30,440 nt of DNA from Paraburkholderia sp. FT54. GTDB lineage: Bacteria > Pseudomonadota > Gammaproteobacteria > Burkholderiales > Burkholderiaceae. The notes beneath the pieces were generated by a model. That model did not search any database. It saw only the letters and a program-made list of their open reading frames with translations, and was not told the DNA's origin. How positions within the stretch are numbered: position 1 is the stretch's first letter; every line of letters begins with the position of its first letter. Both the position numbers and the translations under genes were made by a program. Below, in pieces: positions 1-6,880 of this stretch. Location: contig NZ_CP134199.1 of the NCBI RefSeq assembly GCF_031585635.1, positions 1 through 30,440 on the forward strand. The letters are read 5' to 3'.

Positions 1-35
1 GTGCCGGTTACCTTGTCGTTTGCCGGTGGCGGCAT
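1..35 (-). CDS. N-terminal end of the gene that continues at 30440..29945
   Basis: The minus strand has GGAAGG, then ACC, then ATG at 35-33. The first eleven codons read MPPPANDKVTG and the twelfth codon is completed by the last base of the window (AC plus A). The frame then continues into the 165-residue stretch ending at 29945. This is valid only if the molecule is circular. Confidence 0.65.
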   Translation of the reverse strand, partial: MPPPANDKVTG

Positions 36-71
36 GGTCCTTCCTTGTGTGCTCGACCACATTTATTTTAC

Positions 72-116
72 GTTATTCGTAACGATAAATTTTATATTTT
101 GTTACGCGTAACGCAA
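72..116 (-). promoter_or_regulatory. Promoter with two palindromic operators for the gene starting at 35
   Basis: On the minus strand there is a -35 box TTGCGT (116-111), a 16-base spacer (110-95) and a -10 box TAAAAT (94-89). The perfect palindrome GTTACGCGTAAC (101-112) fills the spacer and overlaps the -35. A related near-palindrome, GTTATTCGTAAC (72-83), lies just downstream of the -10. This is a classic repressor layout. The likely repressor is the gene product itself, which is an inference. Confidence 0.65.
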
Positions 117-119
117 ATG

Positions 120-386
120 TGCACAACCTGCCTGTAGCGATGAGAAATCTCTGCACGAAATCGAACGGTTCCGGACACCCTTAACCTTGCGCGCGACCCT
201 CTGCACCGATGGAGTCTGGCGCAATGTCGCCGCGCTTGCGTGGCCTGAAAGCCCCATCTGGCAGGCTTCAGTGCATTGCGCTGGATTTAACAGGGGCATA
301 TCACTATCGAGGTAGCGCCCACGCTCCTGACGTCTCGTGGGCGCGGACCGGCTCCGTTACCTGGCCTGCTACGGATGCGGGACCTC
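120..386. other. Intergenic stretch without a supported gene
   Basis: Between the promoter at 72-116 and the end of the TraK-like gene at 387 I see only short overlapping frames on both strands. None has a ribosome binding site or a recognisable domain. Confidence 0.5.
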
Positions 387-1379
387 TCAGCGGATCCTGC
401 GTCGTCCAATAATCGAGGTGTCGAGCTCAACAAAGTCGCCGCTTGTTCTGCCCACAGACGGCGGCACCCCGGGTTTCCATTGCCTCCGGTTCATCATCTC
501 CGTCCCTTTCTCGAGACAGGGTGAGCCGGCGGCATTGCGGTATTCCAGCCGTCCGGTAAAGAGGCGTTGAGCGCGGGTAAGCATCAAGGCAGGAATCGCC
601 GGGTGTTCAAGCAGAGCATCCGACAGGACCTCAGGCGGTAAGCCCTCGAGGGTTTCGATCTGGGCGTCGCCCGGGGTGGTCAGGCAGTGAGGCGAACCGG
701 GTGTGCCTGCCGCGCTGAATGGCTGGAACGCCTGTTCTGGGGCCATCGTGGCGCGTGCAGGTGCGGCATGGGCGGCGACAGGCGCAGCAATCGCAACAAC
801 CGGCGGTTGTGGCTTGCAATGCGTGGGTGTGCGGGCCGGGGATAGTTCGGGTCCTGTCGACGGCTCGGGCGACCGCGCCGGCGCCGTCGCTTCCTCTGTC
901 ACTGGAGCCGAGGTTATCGGCGCTCCGCCTGCTGTGGTATCGACCGCAGCAAAGGTCCTTATCGTCGCGGCCGCCCGGATGCTTCCCTCTGCGGTCACGG
1001 CGCTCCGGGCCGCCGTTTTTGCTGCACGAAGTTGCGCGGGGTCGACGTCGGCAGCTTCCCCCACGTCACCCATGACTCTGTCCAGCTTCCTCAGGTATTG
1101 CTCACACTCCTCACGCATCTCGAGCAGGCATTCGCTGTAGTAGGTCCGTAGCGTCGCAAGGGCGATGGGAAAGCCTGTCCGGTGGAGGAGACGATGAAGC
1201 TGCGAGAAAGACATGCCTCGTTGCCGCATGACATACAGCTTTGGCATCGTTTCCCTGAACACCGCCCGATAGCTGTATTCCTCAGGCTCAACGGCAACTG
1301 CCGCTACTTCAAGGCTCATGCCGATCGCATGTTTGTCGATCAGGCCGATCTTTCTAGCCGACTTCCTGATTGCCGTCAT
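387..1379 (-). CDS. Large TraK-like paralogue, possible relaxosome accessory protein
   Basis: 330 residues. Residues 40-90 carry the pattern MPKLYVMRQRGMSFSQLHRL, then PIALATLRTYYSE. The upstream 113-residue protein has the same pattern, and it resembles the helix-turn-helix part of RP4 TraK (glycine turn, then a TLR/TFLRY-type recognition helix). The middle (about 110-230) is Ala/Pro/Thr-rich low-complexity linker. The C-terminus is unrecognised. The start overlaps the stop of the upstream gene by four bases (ATGA, 1376-1379), so the two are translationally coupled and divergent from the TraJ-like gene, with the oriT candidate between. RP4 has the same order (traK and traJ divergent from oriT). 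The function is inferred; this may instead be a generic plasmid DNA-binding protein. Confidence 0.6.
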   Translation of the reverse strand: MTAIRKSARKIGLIDKHAIGMSLEVAAVAVEPEEYSYRAVFRETMPKLYVMRQRGMSFSQLHRLLHRTGFPIALATLRTYYSECLLEMREECEQYLRKLDRVMGDVGEAADVDPAQLRAAKTAARSAVTAEGSIRAAATIRTFAAVDTTAGGAPITSAPVTEEATAPARSPEPSTGPELSPARTPTHCKPQPPVVAIAAPVAAHAAPARATMAPEQAFQPFSAAGTPGSPHCLTTPGDAQIETLEGLPPEVLSDALLEHPAIPALMLTRAQRLFTGRLEYRNAAGSPCLEKGTEMMNRRQWKPGVPPSVGRTSGDFVELDTSIIGRRRIR

Positions 1380-1717
1380 GGTGTCCCCTGGATCGGACTA
1401 GCGCCATGCCCGTCTGCATGCTCTTCAGCATTGAGCTTTTCGTAAATGGTGCGTAGTTCGGTGAGGCTGATCTGAACGCGACCGCCAGCGAACACCCGCT
1501 GGATTTTTATGAAGCTCGCACCCGCTGCGCGCATTGCCTGAATGTGAGGCATCACGGCTCGCACAGCAGCTTCGGTTGTGGCCTGTGCCGCTGCGGTTTT
1601 TGCCGCCTGAATTTCTGACGTCGAGAGCACCGGCAGGGCGACGATCCGCGATTTCTGATCCCGGTCGATAGTTTTTGCGGCGCTCCTGCATCTGGCTTTT
1701 AGTTGCTGGTCATCCAT
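1376..1717 (-). CDS. TraK-like oriT-binding relaxosome protein
   Basis: 113 residues, ATG at 1717-1715; no strong ribosome binding site is seen. Residues about 58-95 read VMPHIQAMRAAGASFIKI, then RVFAGGRVQISLTELRTIYEKL. This matches the general pattern of RP4 TraK (helix, AGY turn, RVRFSYETFLRYVNRY-type helix), a protein known to wrap DNA next to oriT. Placement agrees: it is the first gene leftward from the oriT candidate at 1981-2024, with a TraJ-like gene leaving in the other direction. It is followed with a four-base overlap by a larger paralogue. The family assignment rests on pattern recall, not a search. Confidence 0.6.
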   Translation of the reverse strand: MDDQQLKARCRSAAKTIDRDQKSRIVALPVLSTSEIQAAKTAAAQATTEAAVRAVMPHIQAMRAAGASFIKIQRVFAGGRVQISLTELRTIYEKLNAEEHADGHGASPIQGTP

Positions 1718-1980
1718 CGTTTGGAATGTTCGTTAAGGACGGTAGTTTTCAGGCTGGCATATTGCCTACCAATTAATAATATCATCGGGAAGATGTTTTT
1801 TGCAAAATAACAGAAGTGGAGCGTTTCTGATGCGCTAAAGTTGTCGTAAGCGGTTTCCATGGTAATTCGATAACGCAGAGTTGCCGAACGAGTGGCAAAA
1901 CGTTATGGAGGGGGAATCGCACCTCAACGTCGCCCTCAAGGTACCTTCAAGGCATGTGAAGTAATTTGAGCAAAGTGCGG
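1718..1980. promoter_or_regulatory. Leader between the TraK-like gene and oriT; diverged copy of 4600-4720
   Basis: This gene-free stretch is AT-rich near 1755-1815 and probably holds the leftward promoter. GAGTTGCCGAAC (1877-1888), CTCAACG (1923-1929) and CAGGAT (1982-1987) occur in the same order and with similar spacing as on the opposite strand of 4585-4700. The stretch therefore belongs to an inverted, diverged duplication that includes the oriT-like sites. Confidence 0.45.
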
Positions 1981-2024
1981 ACAGGATGCCAGGTGTACGT
2001 ACAAACTGAAGTTTGCACGTACAC
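1981..2024 (-). other. oriT candidate with RP4-like nic motif
   Basis: An inverted repeat of 15-base arms (1993-2007 and 2010-2024, one mismatch, two-base loop) starts GTGTACGTACAAACT. Read on the minus strand, its GTACGT is followed by nine bases and then ATCCTG. The wider motif CATCCTG is at 1988-1982, putting the predicted nick between 1982 and 1981. RP4/R64-type (MOBP) oriTs place an inverted repeat bound by TraJ/NikA just before a YATCCTG|Y nick. The TraJ-like gene begins 100 bases away. The element recurs at 4555-4595 with identical spacing. Confidence 0.6.
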
Positions 2025-2125
2025 GCGGCCCGTGGCTAGGCCGCTTCGCGTCCGTCGTCACGGCCCTCTGGGGATGCTCAGGGCTGCGCCCCGAGACCCG
2101 CACTACCAACATTCACAGGAACAAA

Positions 2126-2440
2126 ATGGGCTTCAGAAAAGTGACTAACCCGCGTACCGCGCGTATTGAAATACGTCTGACTCCAGAAGAAGAGGAAAGG
2201 ATTATGCATAACGCGCATATGTGCTGCATAACTGTTTCAGATTATATGCGTAAATGTGCATTGGAAAAGAATATCGAAGCGCGATTTGATCATTACGTTA
2301 TTGGTGAATTAAGCGCGATTGCTAAAAATCTTGGTGAATTGCGAAATGCCGTACGCGACCGGCCAGATCTGGAATGTGAAGAAGAGATTTTCCGCCAGGC
2401 CTGCGCGGAGATAATCAGGGCAATGGAACGCCTGATCTAG
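2126..2440 (+). CDS. TraJ/NikA/MobC-like relaxosome accessory protein
   Basis: 104 residues, ATG at 2126 with AGGA upstream. The N-terminus has the ribbon-helix-helix pattern of the IncP TraJ / R64 NikA / MobC group: ARIEIRLTPEEEERIMHNA, then ITVSDYMRKCALEK. The C-terminal half is helical (IGELSAIAKNLGELRNAV). These proteins bind the oriT inverted repeat and recruit the relaxase. In related plasmids a relaxase gene (traI, nikB or mobA) normally follows; here a convergent XRE gene overlaps its last four bases and no relaxase is present. Codon use is clearly more AT-rich than its neighbours (AAA, GAA, ATT, TTA common), suggesting a different origin. Confidence 0.8.
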   Translation: MGFRKVTNPRTARIEIRLTPEEEERIMHNAHMCCITVSDYMRKCALEKNIEARFDHYVIGELSAIAKNLGELRNAVRDRPDLECEEEIFRQACAEIIRAMERLI

Positions 2441-2727
2441 CGATCCGCTTCTGTGAGGGTCGCCAGTTCGCCATCGAGCAGCGCGAGCAGCTCCCTGACG
2501 TGGCCAGTGTCGGGTACCGCCAGCATCGACAGCGCCACCAGCGTAACCGGATGCACCTGCAGAACCGCTGCAAGCTGGGCCAGCTTGTCGAGTGTCGGCG
2601 ACTTCAGATCGCGCTCCAGACTGCTCAGGTAGGTGCGACTGGAAACATCCGAGAAGTCTTCCTGGGTGAGGCCACGTGCCTTTCGCACGATCCGGATCGC
2701 CTTTCCGATACCCATTGGCTGTGTCAT
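2437..2727 (-). CDS. XRE-family HTH transcriptional regulator
   Basis: 96 residues. GGGAG lies upstream of the ATG at 2727-2725. Residues 6-62 form a typical Cro/C1 domain: IGKAIRIVRKARGLTQEDFS, then SRTYLSSLERDLKSPTLDKL. The C-terminus is short and leucine-rich. It is divergent from the gene at 2839, and the gap holds an inverted repeat GAACACT...AGTGTTC. It probably represses itself and that neighbour. The last four bases overlap the end of the TraJ-like gene in the convergent direction. Confidence 0.8.
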   Translation of the reverse strand: MTQPMGIGKAIRIVRKARGLTQEDFSDVSSRTYLSSLERDLKSPTLDKLAQLAAVLQVHPVTLVALSMLAVPDTGHVRELLALLDGELATLTEADR

Positions 2728-2764
2728 TCGAGCTCCCTTACAAAGGAGTCGATGACCTCATTTA

Positions 2765-2795
2765 GAACACTTTAGGGCTACAATCTATAGTGTTC
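2765..2795. promoter_or_regulatory. Inverted-repeat operator between divergent genes
   Basis: GAACACT (2765-2771) and AGTGTTC (2789-2795) form perfect 7-base arms separated by 17 bases. TACAAT and TATAGT, -10-like sequences, lie between and over the arms, and a further GTGTTC half-site is near 2806. This is the expected binding site for the XRE protein encoded at 2437-2727. Confidence 0.5.
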
Positions 2796-2838
2796 ATTTA
2801 ACCGGTGTTCCAATGGAAACCTCAACTGGCGGAGTGCC

Positions 2839-3621
2839 ATGACCGGACAGCAGACGAAAACAGGTTTACGCCGGCTATCAATGCTGGAGAGGATGGAGGA
2901 GGCGGCCCGGCAGGCATGGCTAGAAAACGAACGGACGCGTCACGAAGGGTTCGTGCAGGCGCTGCGGGATCCCAGCCGCGCTGCCGGCACGATTGTTCAC
3001 GCCTGTCGGGAGGTCGACCGGTGGGACAGCGACACGACCCGCACGGTCGAGGAGATCGCCAGTTGGCGTGCGGTGCTTTCACTTCCAGCTGAAGACATTG
3101 CAGCGCTACTGGACGAGCCGTCGCATCCGTTGCTGCAAAAACGGGATCATGAAAGCCCTTTCCGGGAACCGGACCATCCAGAGAGTGACGCCTTCCAGCA
3201 GGAGATGCTGGACCGGCGACTCAAGATCGGAGACGCAAAACGATTCCGTGACATGCTCAAAGAAAAGCGACAATTGTCGCTTGTCAGACAGTCCAAACAG
3301 CGCTATCGTTCGCTGATGAACCATCCCGATTTACCACATCCAGGTGAGTACATTCGCCAGCAATGTCTGGAGCGCTTTGAACTGTCGGTCACGGAAGGCG
3401 CCCGCGTGCTGGGTGTCAGCCGGCAGGCGCTGACTAACCTGGTCACCGGCAAAGCTGGCATTTCACCTGAAATGGCGCTACGGCTTGATCTGGCATTCGG
3501 TGGCGGTGCAGAAACCTGGCTTCAGCGGCAACTGCTGCATGATCTCGCGCAGGCGCGCAGGCGGCTGGCCGAACTGGATGTCGTGCCGGTTACCTCGGAG
3601 CGGCAACCGGCGCTTTTCTAG
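2839..3621 (+). CDS. Protein with HigA-like C-terminal HTH domain and unknown N-terminal domain
   Basis: 260 residues, GGAG upstream of ATG. Residues about 165-245 match the HigA/VapI antitoxin fold: HPGEYIRQQCLERFELSVTE, then VSRQALTNLVTGKAGISPEM, then GGGAETWLQRQLLHDLAQAR. A normal HigA is about 100 residues. Here about 160 extra N-terminal residues precede it, mostly charged helices (LERMEEAARQAWLENERTRH; RFRDMLKEKRQLSLVRQSKQ), with no family I recognise. No HigB-like gene is adjacent. It could be a fused or repurposed antitoxin acting as a regulator or DNA-binding scaffold. It heads a co-oriented group with the zinc-ribbon and exonuclease-like genes. Confidence 0.7.
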   Translation: MTGQQTKTGLRRLSMLERMEEAARQAWLENERTRHEGFVQALRDPSRAAGTIVHACREVDRWDSDTTRTVEEIASWRAVLSLPAEDIAALLDEPSHPLLQKRDHESPFREPDHPESDAFQQEMLDRRLKIGDAKRFRDMLKEKRQLSLVRQSKQRYRSLMNHPDLPHPGEYIRQQCLERFELSVTEGARVLGVSRQALTNLVTGKAGISPEMALRLDLAFGGGAETWLQRQLLHDLAQARRRLAELDVVPVTSERQPALF

Positions 3622-3678
3622 CCTTTCTTCTCATGAAGAGGGAAGGTGAGTTCGATTGAAAAAACTTAGGAGTTCTAC

Positions 3679-3882
3679 ATGACATTGCCGCCGCGATTGA
3701 CCGATGAGCACGTGAGCGGGCTGTTTGATGCTGCCCGGAAACCGGAAGACGTGGTCATGCCCTGCGAGCAGTGCGGGGCGATGCCGGCAATCAGGGTGAA
3801 CCTGACCGGCGAGGTCAAACGGCTCTGCGCGGAGTGCAACCGACGCTACTATGCGAGCAACTGGGAGATCTGGGCGAGCTGA
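3679..3882 (+). CDS. Small zinc-ribbon protein
   Basis: 67 residues, AGGAG eight bases upstream of ATG. Two CxxC knuckles (MPCEQCGAMPA about residue 28, LCAECNRRYY about residue 49) are spaced like a zinc ribbon. The rest is a short helical N-terminus and a tryptophan-bearing tail. It is co-oriented between the HigA-like gene and the exonuclease-like gene, with 57 and 24 base gaps, so probably one transcript. Function unknown. Confidence 0.65.
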   Translation: MTLPPRLTDEHVSGLFDAARKPEDVVMPCEQCGAMPAIRVNLTGEVKRLCAECNRRYYASNWEIWAS

Positions 3883-3906
3883 AGGACACCTGCATACGGA
3901 ACGCAC

Positions 3907-4416
3907 ATGGAAAAAATAACGACCATAGCGGCAATGGGCAGAAACCGGGGACCACGTAGTCCATGGAAAACCCGCTATTTCCTTGATACCGAGTTCACGG
4001 ATTTCGATACCTTCCAGCTCATCAGCGTGGCGATTGTGGGGGAGGACGGGCGCGAGTTCTACGGCGAGTCTGCGGACTTTGAGCGCCCGCTATGCAGTGA
4101 TTTTGTGCGGGAGGTCGTGCTGCCCCAGCTCGGCCAGTTCCCGGGCCGGTCGATGCCGGTCGCCCAACTGCGCGATGAGCTGCGGACGTGGCTGCTGGCT
4201 GTGCCAGTCAAGCCCAAGCCGGTGTTGTGCTACGACTTTCAGGGCGATTTTGAACTTGTCGGCCATCTGCTGGGCGGTCCGCTGCCACGCGGCTGGAAGG
4301 ATGAAAACGTGGCCCAACGGATCGACGCGCAACGTTTCACCGAGTACATCGCAGAGCACGGCGGAGAACATCACGCGTTGCATGATGCCCGCGCGAATGC
4401 ATTCGCTTTTCGCTAG
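3907..4416 (+). CDS. DEDDh-family 3'-5' exonuclease-like protein
   Basis: 169 residues. YFLDTEFTDFDTFQLISVAI (about residues 25-44) is the Exo I motif with Asp and Glu. CYDFQGDFELVGHLL (about 115) supplies the second Asp. EHHALHDARANAFAF (about 153) gives the H-x4-D Exo III motif. This is an RNase H-fold exonuclease signature, closest in feel to the small Rv2179c-like exoribonucleases. The protein ends soon after Exo III, so the C-terminus may be slightly short. The substrate (RNA or DNA) is unknown. Confidence 0.7.
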   Translation: MEKITTIAAMGRNRGPRSPWKTRYFLDTEFTDFDTFQLISVAIVGEDGREFYGESADFERPLCSDFVREVVLPQLGQFPGRSMPVAQLRDELRTWLLAVPVKPKPVLCYDFQGDFELVGHLLGGPLPRGWKDENVAQRIDAQRFTEYIAEHGGEHHALHDARANAFAFR

Positions 4417-4467
4417 CCCTGCTGCTGCGCCCGGGGAGAGGAGCGCCAGCGTGAATCCTGCACACAA

Positions 4468-4515
4468 CGGCCTTTGCCACCTGTCCGGTACGCCTTCTTT
4501 TGTGTGGCGAACGCG
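4468..4515 (-). pseudogene. C-terminal fragment of a DUF2188-like gene
   Basis: The minus strand reads RVRHTKEGVPDRWQRP, nearly the same as the C-terminus of the intact DUF2188 gene here at 13289-13495 (RVRHTKEGTPDKWRKP). About 36 of 48 bases match. A stop lies a few codons upstream in frame and no start is available, so only this 16-codon remnant survives. Confidence 0.6.
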
Positions 4516-4554
4516 CGCAGGGGTCTCGGGCTCGACCCTGAGTCATCCAGTTAT

Positions 4555-4600
4555 GTATGGGCAAACTTCAGTTTGTACGTAGATCACGGATCCTGACGGA
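4555..4600 (+). other. Second oriT-like element, inverted relative to 1981-2024
   Basis: GCAAACTTCAGTTTGTACGT (4561-4580) is the reverse complement of the core at 2001-2016 and beyond. Its GTACGT is followed by exactly nine bases and then ATCCTG (4590-4595), as in the first copy. The base before ATCCTG is G, not the Y of the MOBP consensus, and the left arm is degraded (GTATGGGCAAACT), so it may be inactive. Further along, CTCAACGCC (minus strand near 4635) and GTTGCCGAA (4674-4696) also match the first copy in order. Confidence 0.55.
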
Positions 4601-4673
4601 TTGAGGACGATTTGAAGACGGTATGGCGACGGCGTTGAGTCACAGGAGCGATCAAACACCGTTCCTTTAGACA

Positions 4674-4696
4674 TTCGGCAACCATGAGTTGCCGAA
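4674..4696. repeat. Perfect 9-base inverted repeat
   Basis: TTCGGCAAC (4674-4682), five-base loop, GTTGCCGAA (4688-4696). The left copy of this region carries a single GTTGCCGAAC near 1879. It may be a protein-binding site within the duplicated oriT leader. The rest of 4417-4861 contains the DUF2188 remnant, the oriT-like copy and nothing else I can support. Confidence 0.45.
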
Positions 4697-4861
4697 CAAA
4701 TTTGCGACACATTCCCCGTTTCCCTGTTGCGCATCAATCAGACCGGCAGTTGTCGCGCAACGGACTTGTCGATACGTTCGTAACGTTGAACGTGCCTCTG
4801 CATAGTCACACACAACAAAGGTGGGGCGGGGACCAGATGCCTGGGTGCCGCAACCGAGTTT

Positions 4862-5209
4862 TCAATCGTCTCCAGACAGCAGTTCTATGGCCTCCCGAAT
4901 CAATTTAAGGGCAGTGTCGACGTTGCGTGTCATTGGGTCGGCTCGCTCGGCAAGCGCGAGGTAAGCGAAATGGACTGAGGAAGAGTGCTTGGCCAGCGCC
5001 ACCAGGTGCGGGCCGCTGGGACCTCGAACCGCCGAAAGCCAATTCTGCACCGTCCGCTGGCTCGCACCGGTCCACCGTTCCAAGGTCTTTATCATCCGCC
5101 GCGAATCCCCGAAGTCTTTCTGAAGTGCCAGAGCAATGGCGAGCGGATACTCCGCACCTAACTCCTCGGGCTGTTCGCCGTGCAATTGCTTGCTTGTTTT
5201 GGGCAACAT
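4862..5209 (-). CDS. Small HTH regulator divergent from the recombinase operon
   Basis: 115 residues, GGAGG upstream of ATG at 5209-5207. Residues about 35-75 (RRMIKTLERWTGASQRTVQN, then WLSAVRGPSGPHLVALAKHS) look like a helix-turn-helix of the kind annotated as DNA-binding protein next to serine recombinase genes; that association is from memory. The C-terminus is helical (TALKLIREAIELLSG). It is divergent from the serine recombinase with 99 bases between starts, so the likely role is control of the recombinase operon and itself. A plausible leftward -10 (TATAGG) is at 5233-5228. Confidence 0.65.
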   Translation of the reverse strand: MLPKTSKQLHGEQPEELGAEYPLAIALALQKDFGDSRRMIKTLERWTGASQRTVQNWLSAVRGPSGPHLVALAKHSSSVHFAYLALAERADPMTRNVDTALKLIREAIELLSGDD

Positions 5210-5308
5210 TTTTCCATCCTCCGAACCTATATTTTCCGGGAGCGCGAATAGAACACGTCGCGCACTGTTTCTGCGCGGCCCGCCAATCGGCGATCCATGG
5301 GAGGCGGG

Positions 5309-6880
5309 ATGAGCCGGTCAAAACGCAAGGACGATCCGGAATCAGCTGATGCGCGGCCACGAGCCGCCGCATACGTGCGAATGTCGACGGAGCATCAACA
5401 GTATTCGACCGAAAATCAGCGAGACGTGATCGCGGCCTTTGCGGAATCTCGGAATTACGAGCTTGTGCGCACGTACGCAGATGAAGGGAAAAGTGGGCTT
5501 CGACTCGAAGGGCGTGAAGCTCTGAAAGCGTTGCTCCGTGACGTCGAGTCCGGCACGGCGGATTTTTCAATGGTCCTGGTCTACGATGTCAGCCGCTGGG
5601 GCCGCTTCCAGGATCCAGACGAAAGTGCCAGCTATGAAATCAGGTGTAAGCACGCGGGTGTTCGCGTGCTGTACTGCGCCGAGCAATTTGAGAACGACGG
5701 CAGTCCAGTCTCCAGCATCATTAAAAGCCTAAAGAGAAGCATGGCGGGCGAATACAGCCGGGAGCTGGGCGTTAAAGTCCATGCGGGTCAAAGCCGGCTT
5801 ATCCGTTGCGGCTATCGCCAGGGAGGACCGGCCGGCTATGGCTTGCGCCGCTTTCTGATTGATCAGGCTGGAACGGTCAAGGACGAACTGCATCGCGGAC
5901 AACACAAGTCGATTCAAACCGACCGGGTCATCCTTGCTCCTGGGCCCGAAGAAGAAGTGGTCGTGGTGCGCGGCATCTATCGGCAGTTCGTCGAAGAGGG
6001 GCGCACCGAATCCGAAATCGCGATGGCGCTTAATGAAGACGGCCTGCGGACCGACCGAGGGTCGCCATGGACGCGCGGCACGGTTCATCAGATCCTGATC
6101 AACGAAAAATACGTCGGCGACAACGTGTGGAACCGGACCTCGTTCAAGCTCAAACAGGAGCGGGTCAGAAATCCGCCTGCTTCCTGGGTCCGCGCCGAGC
6201 GCGTGTTCACTCCTGTAGTCGATCGACTGATGTTCGAGGCCGCCCGGCAAATGATTCTGGCGCGCTCCTATCGCCTTAGCGACGGCGAGATGCTCGACGT
6301 GCTTCGGAAACTGCTTTTGCGCAACGGCTACCTGTCCGGGATCGTGATCGACGAGGCGCCGGCATGCCCGTCCAGCAGCGCATACGCGAGTCGCTTCGGC
6401 AGCTTGCTGCGCACGTACGATCTGATCGGCTACGCGCCTGACAGGGATTATCGATACGTCGAAATCAATCGGAGGTTGCGCGAACTGCATCCGGAAGTAG
6501 TCGGCCAGGCGGTGCAGGCGATGGCGGAGACGGGTGCCCGCGTGGATCGCGAGGAGGAGACGGGGCTTCTGTGGGTGAATGAGGAGTTTCGCGTTTCGCT
6601 TGCGCTGTCGCGATGTCGGCCCACCGAGGCCGGAACCAACCGCTGGATCGTCCGCTTCGACAACGCCCTGCGGCCGGACATCACCATCGCTGTGCGAATG
6701 GAGTTCGACGCGCTCTCCATTCGCGACTATTTCCTGTTGCCGGCGATCGACGTCCGCTCGGACTTTGTTCGGCTTGGCGACTACAACGACCACGGGTTCG
6801 AAGCCTATCGTTTCGAAGACCTTTCCATGCTCGTCCATCTGGCGCGCAGGGTTCCTTTAAAGGGAGTCGCGTATGAATGA
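5309..6880 (+). CDS. Large serine recombinase (resolvase plus recombinase domain, no zinc ribbon)
   Basis: 523 residues using ATG at 5309, which has GGGAGG four to five bases upstream; an in-frame ATG at 5297 lies inside that site and is less likely. The resolvase domain has AAYVRMSTEHQQYSTENQ with the catalytic Ser near residue 26, and VSRWGR with the conserved arginines near 96-99. A recombinase domain follows at about 170-290 (GGPAGYGLRR; NEDGLRTDRGSPWTRGTVHQ; NEKYVGDNVWNR). The C-terminal 200 residues (LRNGYLSGIVIDEAPACPSS, GSLLRTYDLIGYAPDRDYRY) lack the Cys4 zinc ribbon and coiled coil of phage integrases. The end overlaps the next gene by eight bases. It should cut and rejoin DNA by a 5'-phosphoserine link; the target site is unknown. 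Confidence 0.88.
   Translation: MSRSKRKDDPESADARPRAAAYVRMSTEHQQYSTENQRDVIAAFAESRNYELVRTYADEGKSGLRLEGREALKALLRDVESGTADFSMVLVYDVSRWGRFQDPDESASYEIRCKHAGVRVLYCAEQFENDGSPVSSIIKSLKRSMAGEYSRELGVKVHAGQSRLIRCGYRQGGPAGYGLRRFLIDQAGTVKDELHRGQHKSIQTDRVILAPGPEEEVVVVRGIYRQFVEEGRTESEIAMALNEDGLRTDRGSPWTRGTVHQILINEKYVGDNVWNRTSFKLKQERVRNPPASWVRAERVFTPVVDRLMFEAARQMILARSYRLSDGEMLDVLRKLLLRNGYLSGIVIDEAPACPSSSAYASRFGSLLRTYDLIGYAPDRDYRYVEINRRLRELHPEVVGQAVQAMAETGARVDREEETGLLWVNEEFRVSLALSRCRPTEAGTNRWIVRFDNALRPDITIAVRMEFDALSIRDYFLLPAIDVRSDFVRLGDYNDHGFEAYRFEDLSMLVHLARRVPLKGVAYE

Noticed and set aside
1966..2148. Short ORF over the first oriT-like element, sharing YVQTEVC with a frame at 4543-4737
   Set aside because: The shared residues are simply the translated inverted repeat, not evidence of coding.
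5729..6838. 369-codon open frame antisense to the serine recombinase
   Set aside because: It mirrors the GC-rich third-position pattern of a clearly real gene and has no domain or ribosome site.
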